From Lepisosteus oculatus (Eukaryota > Chordata > Actinopteri > Semionotiformes > Lepisosteidae), in assembly GCF_040954835.1 (NCBI RefSeq), contig NC_090697.1:27211001-27275000 (forward strand): a stretch of DNA of 64,000 nt, written 5' to 3'. A program made the translations under genes and the position numbers. Each line of letters begins with the position of its first letter. Position 1 is the first letter of the stretch. Shown here one piece after another: positions 43,501 to 49,399 of the stretch. The notes under the pieces are model-generated. The model was not told the origin of the DNA. It saw nothing but the letters and a program-made list of their open reading frames with translations, and searched no databases.

Positions 43501-44167
43501 GGAACGACTACAATCGATCTGCAAGCACAAGATTGTAACGAATGTGTAATCACTAGATCAAACCAGAGCCCGCGATCACGGGCAAAAACGACCACTGACT
43601 GCTGCTGAGAAGTTCAAAGAGTTTTCGGTGCCTGTCGCATAAATGAACTTAGATACGGCACAAGAATAATGCTGCAAACAGAGCAGGGGTGGTGTTAGTC
43701 AGGATGTCATGCTGAGCAAGTTCTTTAGGGTACTTGAAGGCTGCCCGTGGGACGATTCGAAACAATGTTGCAGTTCCAGATATTCATGCTTTTCCAGGAG
43801 GCAGTAAAGTTTCCAGGCCATGTTCCAAATGTGTAAAACGGCAGGATGTCGTAGTGTCACGGTTACAGAACCAAAATCAATCATTTCGCAGGTTGTCAGT
43901 AGCGCCACTTTCAGCCGGACTAAACGCTGTGTCGATGCGTAGTTCTTGGGTGCCTACCTGGACAGACGCAGTTTTTGCTGCGACACTGACAGTGGGGTCC
44001 GGCGATAACGGTTCCACTTTTTCTTCTGGCGTTGCACCCGAATACGAACTCTGCATCTTCTCCGGATAGCAGCGGGTTATGCGTTTCAAAAGCCCAGGTG
44101 ACCGGACTCCGGCCTGGGTTTGTCTGGCCAGGAGAAAGCGGCAGCACCTGCTACCGTACAGAGCCAT
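18554..44167 (-). CDS. MOCS1: MOCS1, molybdenum cofactor biosynthesis protein 1 (whole coding span, 11 exons)
   Basis: MOCS1 catalyses the first step of molybdenum cofactor synthesis in mitochondria. MOCS1A (MoaA-like radical SAM enzyme) converts GTP to 3',8-cyclo-7,8-dihydro-GTP, and MOCS1B (MoaC-like) converts that to cyclic pyranopterin monophosphate. Exon joins, - strand: 44167-43958, 34481-34346, 33498-33331, 28269-28105, 25770-25709, 24624-24513, 24106-23994, 23537-23427, 23269-23149, 21651-21596 (stop), and MOCS1B 19550-18554. The first ten exons sum to 1254 nt (417 codons plus TGA) with every phase matching. Both [4Fe-4S] cysteine sets are present: Cys112/116/119 (CNLRCQYC) and Cys344/347/361 (C-x2-C-x13-C). 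The C-terminal double Gly needed for MoaA-type activity is also present. The gene is convergent with DAAM2, the arrangement also known in human. Confidence 0.93.
19551..21595 (-). other. MOCS1: MOCS1 intron between MOCS1A stop exon and MOCS1B exon
   Basis: About 2 kb that contains a tRNA-like SINE (20712-20878) and otherwise nothing recognised. In a bicistronic transcript much of it would have to be removed using a donor past the TGA (for example GTAACC at 21581-21586). Confidence 0.6.
20712..20878 (-). repeat. tRNA-derived SINE
   Basis: Read on the - strand, GTGGAGGAGTGGTAAGGAAT and GGGTTCGAATA resemble pol III boxes A and B. The far end TAAAAATGTCAGCCAA is the complement of the frequent fish SINE tail TTGGCTGACATTTTTAT. 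It is degenerate, and no flanking duplication was identified. Confidence 0.6.
21596..21651 (-). CDS. MOCS1: MOCS1A C-terminal exon with GG and stop
   Basis: The acceptor TCTCCCAG precedes GCATGTTCAGCATC. The exon encodes [18 protein letters not shown] then TGA (21598-21596). The terminal Gly-Gly is the conserved MoaA/MOCS1A tail that reaches the active site. The last bases read GGT GGG TGA, so GT-containing donors lie right at the stop (GG|GTGACA, and G|GTGGGT three bases earlier); a further GTAACC lies 14 nt past the TGA. Splicing at GG|GTGACA would remove the stop and leave two bases, the exact phase needed by the MOCS1B exon at 19550. Confidence 0.9.
23149..23269 (-). CDS. MOCS1: MOCS1 exon 9 (third cysteine of C-terminal cluster)
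   Basis: The exon encodes [20 protein letters not shown] then [20 protein letters not shown], residues ~360-399. The Cys at position 361 completes the C-x2-C-x13-C motif that ligates the GTP-binding [4Fe-4S] cluster. The acceptor is CTCCTCAG (ends 23270) and the donor is GCAG|GTACAG; the exon ends one base into the Gly codon shared with exon 10. Confidence 0.92.
23427..23537 (-). CDS. MOCS1: MOCS1 exon 8 (C-terminal Fe-S cysteines)
   Basis: Thirty-seven codons, phase 0 at both ends: [46 protein letters not shown] holds two cysteines of the second [4Fe-4S] cluster and the Arg-rich GTP-binding motif of MoaA proteins. The acceptor TTTTTCTCTCCAG is immediately preceded by the 3' end of a SINE in the same orientation. 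Confidence 0.94.
23549..23838 (-). repeat. tRNA-derived SINE immediately upstream of MOCS1 exon 8
   Basis: On the - strand it begins GGCAGCATGGTGGCACAGTG with box A-like GTGGCACAGTGCTTAGCA and box B GGGTTCAATTC. It continues through TTTCCTCCA, GACATGCTG, GTGATGGACTGGTGTCCCAT and ends CTGTATCGGCTGAAGGGATGG. The same family recurs at 29225, 30385, 41530 and 42555. Its 3' end lies about 12 bp before the exon 8 acceptor. Confidence 0.8.
23994..24106 (-). CDS. MOCS1: MOCS1 exon 7
   Basis: The exon encodes [38 protein letters not shown] (residues ~285-322), aligning with human [25 protein letters not shown]. It enters in phase 1 after the split Gly codon of PFDG and leaves in phase 0. Acceptor TGGAACAG, donor AAG|GTGAGA. 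Confidence 0.94.
24513..24624 (-). CDS. MOCS1: MOCS1 exon 6
   Basis: The exon encodes [20 protein letters not shown] then [18 protein letters not shown] (residues ~248-285), part of the radical-SAM barrel. [11 protein letters not shown] is a signature of MoaA enzymes. Acceptor CCCCTCAG, donor GACG|GTGAGT. Confidence 0.95.
24975..25195 (-). repeat. CR1-like LINE 3' fragment in MOCS1 intron
   Basis: Contains GGTTACAAATGAGAGGCTAT, GGATCTCACCCAGTTGTTTC and CACCACCCTTTATGTAAAAG, complementing the CR1-like family sequence also seen at 1-410 and 51475. Confidence 0.7.
25709..25770 (-). CDS. MOCS1: MOCS1 exon 5
   Basis: A 62-nt exon encoding [21 protein letters not shown] (the first Gly is split with exon 4). 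It matches human [21 protein letters not shown] almost exactly. Acceptor CCATTAG, donor AAG|GTAAGA. Confidence 0.94.
26895..26965 (+). repeat. Degenerate tRNA-like SINE head
   Basis: GGATGGTGTAATGGTCACCA then TTCTGCCTTACAGC resembles the box A region of the SINE family at 23549. The body is not recognisable downstream. Confidence 0.35.
27601..27650. repeat. 50-bp perfect-stem hairpin in MOCS1 intron
   Basis: ATTACATGGTGCCCT at 27601-27615 is repeated exactly as its reverse complement AGGGCACCATGTAAT at 27636-27650. The 20-nt centre can add a further AAAGTA/TACTTT stem (27619-27624 with 27629-27634). It lies in the intron between MOCS1 exons 4 and 5. Confidence 0.9.
28105..28269 (-). CDS. MOCS1: MOCS1 exon 4
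   Basis: The exon encodes [54 protein letters not shown], residues ~173-226. TTNG and NISLDSL are the conserved SAM/GTP-pocket strands of MoaA-type radical-SAM proteins. Acceptor CCCTGCAG, donor AAAG|GTGAGC; one base of the following Gly codon is carried over. Confidence 0.95.
29225..29490 (+). repeat. tRNA-derived SINE body and 3' end
   Basis: TTTCCTCCGGTTTCCTCTCG, CAGTCCAAAGACACACTAGT, GCGATGGACTGTCATCCCAG and GCTTGCTGGGATGGGCTCCA follow the order of the SINE family at 23549. The head is poorly preserved. Confidence 0.75.
30385..30525 (-). repeat. tRNA-derived SINE 3' end
   Basis: The complement of the family 3' half: CATCCATTCATG, CCAATTCAGGGTCCCAGGGA, GGCAAGCAACAGGTGCAAGG, GATGGACACCAATCCATCG. 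Confidence 0.7.
31560..31690 (+). repeat. SINE/LINE-type 3' tail
   Basis: TGTAAGCCAACCTGGATAAG then GACATCTGCTAAGCACTTCT is the common fish retroposon tail (GTCGCTCTGGATAAGAGCGTCTGCTAA type). The upstream part is not recognised. Confidence 0.5.
32823..33137. mobile_element. hAT-type MITE next to MOCS1 exon 3
   Basis: The element at 32831-33129 (299 bp) has terminal inverted repeats: CAGGTGTCTCCAATCCTGGT on the left, and the complement of the right end is CAGGCGTCTCCAGCCTTGGT. The flanking 8-mers ATTTAGAA and TCTTAGAA share six bases. There is no coding capacity. It ends about 200 bp downstream (gene orientation) of MOCS1 exon 3. Confidence 0.75.
33331..33498 (-). CDS. MOCS1: MOCS1 exon 3 (SAM-cluster Cys, GGEP motif)
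   Basis: The exon encodes (C)[55 protein letters not shown]. It supplies the last two cysteines of the C-x3-C-x2-C radical-SAM motif and the GGEP strand that contacts S-adenosylmethionine. Acceptor CCCCGCAG, donor GTGG|GTGAGA. An open frame on the opposite strand here is a GC-rich shadow. Confidence 0.95.
34120..34335 (+). repeat. Partial SINE copy abutting MOCS1 exon 2 donor
   Basis: About 100 bp (34231-34330; AAACACTGCTACTGTGCGGC, ATGCAACATGCAGGCAGCTA, CAACAGAGCAGAGCTTAATG) matches 36108-36205 closely. The preceding TCAGTAAAAGACTCCTGGTCACC also matches about 35994-36016. It is therefore a second copy of the 5S-SINE-associated unit at 35738-36220. It ends about 10 bp from the exon 2 boundary. 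Confidence 0.65.
34346..34481 (-). CDS. MOCS1: MOCS1 exon 2 (start of radical-SAM domain)
   Basis: The exon encodes [45 protein letters not shown](C). The first cysteine of the radical-SAM motif is Cys112, and the second is split across the donor T|GTAAGT. The second half matches human [30 protein letters not shown] take the acceptor as CTGGATTAG (ends 34482), which joins in phase 0 to exon 1. A shorter alternative, GGAGTAG, is possible but shifts the frame. Confidence 0.9.
34462..34476 (+). promoter_or_regulatory. CTCF-like motif inside MOCS1 exon 2
   Basis: CCACCAGGGGGCGCC fits every position of the CTCF core CCASYAGRKGGCRSY. It overlaps codons for APPGG in exon 2. Occupancy is unknown. 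Confidence 0.5.
35190..35395 (+). repeat. CR1-like LINE 3' end
   Basis: GGAGTGTGGAGCAAGCTGCC, then GGCTTCTCTCAAGAAACGGC (C-terminal RT peptide VWSKLP...LASLKKRLD), then CTACCAAATGAGCTAGATGA and GCATCCTCTCATCTGTAACC, the family 3' terminus. Confidence 0.75.
35738..36220 (+). repeat. 5S rRNA-derived SINE
   Basis: The head GTGTCTGATCTCGGAAGCAT then CAGTATCAGGAACGGAGACG follows the 5S rRNA internal promoter (CTGATCTCGGAAGCTAAGC...GATGGGAGAC). The body CAGAATAGTGACCAGGGATA, CCTTTGGATTAAAATGC, ACTTGGTCATTAAAAGACCC follows known 5S-headed fish SINEs. It is in MOCS1 intron 1, opposite to the gene. The 5S part is diverged and is not a 5S gene. Confidence 0.75.
37680..38685 (+). mobile_element. L2/Rex1-like LINE, 5'-truncated, frameshifted
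   Basis: Two frames together encode the end of a non-LTR reverse transcriptase: [40 protein letters not shown], then in another frame [57 protein letters not shown] frameshift near 37840 breaks the ORF. The 3' region ends with AACTTTGATTGACTGATGA, a TGATT-type tail common in this clade. It is a dead copy in MOCS1 intron 1. Confidence 0.85.
41530..41693 (+). repeat. tRNA-derived SINE 3' half
   Basis: GCGATGGAATGGTGTCCTCC, GGCTCCGGCTCCCCCCACCC and GGATAAAGCAGTTGGAAAAT follow the SINE family at 23549. Confidence 0.7.
41784..42024 (+). mobile_element. Foldback retroelement copy 2 with target-site duplication
   Basis: The element at 41795-42013 is flanked by ATTTTTAAAAA at 41784-41794 and 42014-42024. 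It repeats the structure of the 5369 copy: inverted arms with GGTTTATTCCATGCTGG, an A/G run, AATGTTTCGGCCGTGGAGCC, a short centre, the mirror arm, and the tail GCAGCCTACGCATGCTGACG/CAGCTACCCACCTG. The 3' end is the same as copy 1, but the 5' start differs by three bases. On the + strand CTGAAGA (41895-41901), a short GGC/GCC stem and GAAA (41915-41918) resemble a hammerhead ribozyme core. Confidence 0.8.
42555..42640 (+). repeat. tRNA-derived SINE 3' end
   Basis: GCTTGTTGCTTGCCAGGATA, TAGCTCCCCGGCGACCCTGT and GTGGTTAGAAAATGGATGG: the terminal part of the SINE family. Confidence 0.75.
42641..43025 (+). repeat. CR1-like LINE 3' fragment
   Basis: A frame encodes [40 protein letters not shown], then [14 protein letters not shown], the typical C-terminal region of CR1-type ORF2. 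It ends near GAATGGCCTCCTCTCGTTTG, the family 3' terminus. Confidence 0.8.
43958..44167 (-). CDS. MOCS1: MOCS1 exon 1 (mitochondrial presequence)
   Basis: Seventy codons starting [20 protein letters not shown], rich in Arg and lacking acidic residues near the start, as expected for a mitochondrial targeting presequence. It ends [10 protein letters not shown] at the donor CAG|GTAGGC in phase 0, which joins exon 2. Start choice: this ATG (44167) gives a sensible presequence length. An in-frame ATG at 44281 and another 33 nt downstream of it would add 38 or 27 residues (MCGCCWPLLALF...) and cannot be excluded. Confidence 0.8.
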
Positions 44168-44400
44168 CGCTCCTCGTTCAAACTGGCATCCAAAACAGGA
44201 GGACCGCACACTGAAAAGTGCCAAAAGTGGCCAGCAGCACCCACACATGATAACAGCTCTGCCAACACGTGCTGAAGTCACACAGCCAATTAGAATCGTG
44301 GGTGGGAGTGACTGAAAGCTCTATTGGCCAATTATCTCCATCCGTGGTCGAGCACGCACCACACCGCTCTCTGGGTAGTGTAGTTCTCTAAATCATAGTT
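44168..44400 (-). promoter_or_regulatory. MOCS1: MOCS1 promoter: CCAAT boxes and ZNF143-like site
   Basis: Upstream of the MOCS1 ATG lie CCAAT at 44286-44290, the palindrome ATTGGCCAAT at 44323-44332 (a CCAAT box on both strands, NF-Y type), and at 44387-44364 on the - strand AGAACTACACTACCCAGAGA, matching the ZNF143/STAF module ACTACANNNCCCAGMA with one or two changes. No TATA box was evident. Such elements are typical of TATA-less housekeeping promoters. The transcription start is not determined. Confidence 0.55.
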
Positions 44401-44565
44401 AACGGATTGGAGAGAGAGCTGGGTCATACTAATATTTTCTGTTTTCAGAGTTTTAATTTAATTTCAGTGCTAATAATTTACGACCAGAACAGTTGATACT
44501 ATACGGTTTGACAAGCTGTAGCGTCAGGAAAAAGTGAACGCGTTAACAGAGAAATCTGTTTGGCG

Positions 44566-44826
44566 GAGCGGTGGCTCTGTGGCTAGGGATCTGCGCCTGT
44601 TGCCGGTTCAAATCCCGTGGCCAACAGAGGAATCCTACTCCATCAAGCTCCTGAGCACGGCCCTTAACCATAGCTGCTCCAGGGGCGCTGTACAATGGCT
44701 GACCCTGCGCTCTGACCCCAAGCTTCTCTTTGTCTGTGTCTCATGGAGAGCAAACTGGGATATGCGAAAAGACAAATTCCTAATGCAAGAAATTGTATAT
44801 GGCTAATAAAGTGATCTTATCTTGTT
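44566..44826 (+). repeat. V-SINE-like tRNA-derived SINE upstream of MOCS1
   Basis: The head GGAGCGGTGGCTCTGTGGCT and GGTTCAAATCCC match pol III boxes A and B. The central CTGAGCACGGCCCTTAACCA, GCTGCTCCAGGGG resembles the V-SINE core (CTGAGCAAGGCACTTAACCC...CTCCAGGGG). The tail GGCTAATAAAGTGATCTTAT resembles an L2-type LINE end. It is well preserved and lies ~160-180 bp upstream of the ZNF143-like site. Confidence 0.8.
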
Positions 44827-45160
44827 ACCTTCCTGAAATATGAAGTCGTACTGCATTAGCTTTTGTGAATGTCCACAGCTCCTAAGACCTAAGTTGGATC
44901 CTCACATTTTTCCTGACTTTTTGCACGGTTTTTTTTGCCTCTCTTAATTTTAATTGGAATTTAGGACGCTGACTATGACATTATTCTGACTGACGTTTCT
45001 TCTCAGTTTTGCAGTCCACAGCATCAACTTTTTTCCCGAGTATACCGCGTTAACAATCAATCTTGTCTTTCAAAAGGAAGCGTTGCGCACAAAAAAATAT
45101 TGATTTACATGCTTGGCTTCCTGAAACGCTTCACGGTTGTGAATGATTATCATTCTCGGA

Positions 45161-45189
45161 ATCATGTGCCATGTGCCATGTGCCATGCG
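45161..45189. repeat. Short 7-bp tandem repeat (CATGTGC)
   Basis: About three and a half units of a 7-mer containing CATGTGC, with E-box-like CATGTG in each. Confidence 0.6.
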
Positions 45190-45619
45190 CATGTTCGCCG
45201 TACAGCCCTGCTGCTCCACTGGGCGATGGTGTGAGTCTGTAGATATCAAGCCTGCTCCGCACTGCCCCGTTTACTGGAATCTCCGCACGGCACGGCTGTG
45301 GCTTTGAAGGTTCCGCCAAAGAACACACGTGACGTCACAGCGGTGGACTGCCGGTAGAGCTAAACCAACGCTGTACCCCCGTGGACTGCCAGGGCCAGGG
45401 ACACTGCCCTTTGACCGGGTTTACACATCCTCTCTACTTTAAAGAGTCATTAACGGGCACTACGTTCTGGAACCCTACACAGAGTTCAGTTAACCTAAAC
45501 CATAATAAAAACAGCCCAGCAGCTATGCTCTCTGCTAAGCTAGAAAAAGTATGTAGTGACAGTATCAGGGATAATTGTAAAAATGTCCAGCAATGGAATT
45601 CAAGATTATAGGATTTATT

Positions 45620-45800
45620 CCTAATCAATGTTGGACACCCTACCCTTTCACAGTTGCAGTGGACTTCTTTCACATTATGTCCATACAGATCATCAATTTT
45701 CCTTTGGGATCAATAAAGTCTTATCTATCTATCTATTCAAATTCAAAGATTTTTTATTGGCAAGACTGGTAAATTACAGTGTTGCCAAAGCATATACAGT
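45620..45800. repeat. Two LINE/SINE 3' ends meeting tail to tail
   Basis: CTTTGGGATCAATAAAGTCT followed by (TATC)n at 45722-45738 is a + strand retroposon 3' end. It is followed at once by TTCAAATTCAAAGATTTTTT, the complement of a second tail (TTTGAATTTGAA type) on the - strand. Confidence 0.55.
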
Positions 45801-46329
45801 CAATACAGCATCTACATACAACATACAACATATCGACTTCACAAGGCTGTCAGTGGCAGCAACAAGCATGACTTTATTGGTGACTTTCTGTGCCTGTGTA
45901 TCAGGGAGGGCTCAGTGCGCTGAGAGAGTTACAGCTGTGACATCGCCACAGCAGGGGACTCGGGCTGTCAGCACAGCGGAGATGTCTGCTGTCTCGGGCG
46001 TGGCGCTGTTCTTGGAGCCCGCGTCACACACGTCAGACATAGCATAGACTGGTTGATAAATTCCAGAGGTCCCCTGGGGTCTATTTATAAACCACGCCAT
46101 TCATTCATTGAGACCCAGGCCGGGTGTAACCATGTTACTAGCAAACGTTCCTCCCGGGAGAATCCGTGACAGTTTATCCTGTCTCCCAGTTAGACCACAT
46201 TGGACCCCAGGTGCATAACTCTGGGGGCCCGAGTCCAGCAGGGTTTCGTCACTTTGAAAGATCAGCAGCTGAAGGCCTTTGTAAAGAGCTAAGCTGGCGC
46301 AGGTAAGCCAATGAGTCGCTCAATGTGGT

Positions 46330-46400
46330 CATTCAGAGCAGAGGTGGGGTCCAAGCCTGCAGGCCCTCCAGGGCTGGAGTTGTGCACCACTGCATTAGAG
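46330..46400 (-). repeat. hAT-type MITE terminal fragment
   Basis: The complement reads CAGTGGTGCACAACTCCAGC then CCTGGAGGGCCTGCAGG, a terminal motif like those of the hAT-type elements at 6803 and 32831. The other end was not found. Confidence 0.4.
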
Positions 46401-46599
46401 CCTGTAAAGTACCTGGCTCACCTCTGGACTTGCCTCTGCCCTATAATGCCAGTGCCATGGTTTCACTAATGTGTAACCTGCTACCGTTGTCGATATCAAT
46501 GATTAACCAGCAATAAGCAGCTGGTCCGAGGAGAGACGTGAGAGCCCACTGATGTTTTCAACACCACAGGTCCGACCAGAAGAACAGCTACAAAAGATG

Positions 46600-46745
46600 G
46601 GAGGTTTGGTAGTTAGTAGATAACTGATCCAAATATCTCACCCAGCTGTTTCTTGAAAGAAGCTAAGGTACTGGCTTAACACTATGGCTGTGTAGCTTGT
46701 TCCACAGGCACCGTCCTGGAACTGGAATACTTGAACAATCCTAAA
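46600..46745 (-). repeat. CR1-like LINE fragment
   Basis: ATCTCACCCAGCTGTTTCTT, GAAAGAAGC and GTGTAGCTTGTTCCACAG complement the CR1-like family. Confidence 0.55.
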
Positions 46746-46790
46746 ATGCTCTTAAAACTGTGTTTCTTTTTCCTAGTAAAGGAACAGTAG

Positions 46791-46900
46791 AGGTTAATTC
46801 CACATTTGAAAATAGAAAGAAAAAGCGCAGTATCAGCTGCTGGCCCTTCCTCAGGTGTGCAGGAGAGAGAGGAAGGGAGCAGGGTTATAAATCACAGGAG
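46791..46900 (+). repeat. Diverged single arm of foldback family
   Basis: GGTTAATTCCAC, an A/G run, then GCGCAGTATC and GGCCCTTCCTCAGGTGTG follow the order of the arm in the 5369 and 41795 elements. It continues into GGGTTATAAATCACAGG, not present in those copies. Confidence 0.4.
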
Positions 46901-48689
46901 AACAGAGGACACAGCAGGAGAGGGAAGTGTCAGGTGGGTGAGAGGCGTGAGAAGCTGGAATCTGTAAATGAACGGAGAGATTCGAGCTAGAATTCAGCCC
47001 ATCACTGAGAGAAGATCGGAGGTGTGGTCCAGGTCTATGACGATCTTGGCTTCTCATGTCAGTCTGGAATAACCATCCTAAAATCCCTTTAAAAGCATGA
47101 CAGGGGACAGAAAGATCAGTGTGATAATAGCCAGGAGAGGTGAAATGGAGAACTATCATCCTGGAGAGATCTCTGATCCCCACTGCCCTGATGTCTTCTT
47201 GCCTTCCTTAAAATGCCAGTCTTCTTCCTGTCTCACCAATGTAAATGGCAGAGCATGTTTGTATGAGGCAGAGAACATGAGGTTCCTCCATGCACAGCAA
47301 CAGCACAACAAGAGGAATTAACCTTTTTGTTCTTCTGCAAGCAATGCAGGCCGACACAGCTTCCTGCACTCAAATGCGTTTTTCACTGTATGTTTGGTTC
47401 AGAATTCTAGTTCATCCTTCGGTTTTTTCTATTCATTCTCTATGTCTGTCTGCACCTTCCAGCGCACGCAGTGAACACTGCAGTCAATATCAATTATCCA
47501 AGTGCAAGTCAGTAACTTGCACACACAGTTGTGAGGATGATCCTACAAATCATTGGTAAGTCGAGATATTCAGTGTGCCCCAGCCTTCCCAATCCAATTA
47601 GGTTAAACTGTCATCGCTATTACTTAATAAAATACACTGCAACTACTTCTTTCAAAAAAAGCATGAGTGAAATGCAGTTCAGGCAGGAGAAGGAGCCAAG
47701 GCAGCTGGGAGCCTGCTTATCTGGACATAGTTCAGCTCCCGCAGTGAAGCCCTTGTGCCGATAGCTCAGCGCGCGGCCCCAGCTCCTGCAGTGAACCGAT
47801 ATCAGAGGAAGGAGGCCCTGATAAGGTGTGTTTTCACTGCTCTCGCCACTCAGAGATAGAGGTGTGGGCTGCAGCCTACATTACCAGTCTTGTATTGAAG
47901 AGCTTGCACGGCGGTCTAGTAATTGGGGCCCGGGAGTCGGGAGAAGGCTGGTGATAAGGGAAGAAGCAGCTCTGTCATCAACAGACACCAGAATTTTTAG
48001 TGACAGGCACTGTCAAAGCCACAGAAACAAGAACCACAAAAGAAGCATAAATCGCATTACAGACAAGAGCCACTGAAGCAATAGAATAAGCGCAACGAAG
48101 AAACAAAAACTCCGTCAGAGAAAGCTTTGGCTTATGCAAAAAGGCACATTACTGCTCATGGATCTCCTCCTGTTATTTTTTAAAAATGATTTCTTGCCAA
48201 GGATCCTTTTTGCATCTTCTTCTGTGTTCGACGCCATTTGTATTTCTATTCCCATTCCCCAAATCTTTCCTGGGCCGCTGAGCCTGGACTGAAGGACCGG
48301 AGGGTGTGTGTGGGTGTAGACGTGTGTTACGCATCATAAAAGGAATCTCTCCATTTTTCCTGAAAAATGACTCTCGTCAGAGACATCACAGGCCACCCAG
48401 ATGCCAGCAGGGCTTGACAGGACGAGCTGAGTGTGTCAGTGTGGGTTGTATGGAAGTGCTGGCCTACCACCCAAACCTAGATCCCCTGAAATATTAAACT
48501 GCCAGGGTTGTGTGGCTAGTTTTACAATTCTGACATACAGAAATTGTTGTGTAAAATGTAAGAGGCCTCCAGCTTTAGCTTTTAGAGATCTATCTTTCTC
48601 ATGCAGCCCCACATCTCCTAAGGTCCTTCTACAGGACATGTATTTTCAATGAGATATTTGGCCCCTTGACAGAAAGCCCGATGACCCAT

Positions 48690-49140
48690 TGTCCCTCAGT
48701 AGAATCAATATTGCAGCTCTGGAGTTGGTCCAGAGAAGAACAGTCAGATACATTCTGGGGTTTAAGGGAATGGGCTACATTGACAGGCTGAAGGAACTGA
48801 ACCTTTTTAGATCTGAACAAAGATGACTTTGTGGCAACATAATCCAAGCATTCAGAATCAACCCAGCAGATTTACTTCAAAGGAAAAGTGAAACACAAAC
48901 CACAGAGCACGGTTGGAAACTATGGAAGTGCATTTAAAACCAAGAACAGGAGTCATACTGTATCTTTACATAAAGCATTGTAGGAGCGTGGAACAAGCCT
49001 CCTAGCCATGTTATTGTTACTGATTCCCTGGCTTGCTTCAAGAAACATCTGGATCAGATCCTGGGATCAATTAACTACCAAACAGCTAGATGAGCTAAAT
49101 GGCTTCCTCTCATTCCTCTCCTTCCTTATGTTCTCATAGT
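48690..49140 (+). repeat. CR1-like LINE 3' fragment
   Basis: A broken frame reads YIDRLKELNLFRSEQR, then GAGCGTGGAACAAGCCTCCT and GGCTTGCTTCAAGAAACATC. It ends CTACCAAACAGCTAGATGAG, TTCCTTATGTTCTCATAG, the 3' terminus plus octamer tail. Confidence 0.8.
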
Positions 49141-49395
49141 CTCCCAGTGTCTCCCAGGGTTAGGAGCCACCTTTCGGGAACTGAAAAAAGTACGAAGAGT
49201 GCCAATGGCATGGGGGTCTGTAGGAGTTAACAGTTCACTGAGACTGTCAGGAGCCAAACTGTTAAAGCTGCTCAAGGTGAGCAGCAATATTTTGAATTTT
49301 ATTCTGAAATCTACAGGGAGCCAGTGCAAGGCAGCTAAAACAGGAGATATATATGTGATTCTACTATTGAGAAAGCTGGATTCTGTTCTGGACAT
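49126..49395 (-). repeat. Fragment of a second LINE type (RT C-terminus)
   Basis: The - strand frame encodes ITYISPVLAALHWLPVDFRI then KFKILLLTLSSFNSLAPDSL, matching the conserved HWLPV..RI.FKILLL...NGLAP..LS peptide near the C terminus of many fish non-LTR retrotransposon ORFs. It is a truncated fossil. Confidence 0.65.
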
Positions 49396-49399
49396 GTCT

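Larger units (their letters stand above)
34482..43957 (-). other. MOCS1: MOCS1 intron 1 (about 9.5 kb)
   Basis: The largest MOCS1 intron. It holds a 5S SINE, CR1-like fragments, an L2/Rex1-like LINE, tRNA SINE fragments and a foldback element. The stretch 38700-41500 contains nothing I recognise. Confidence 0.8.
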
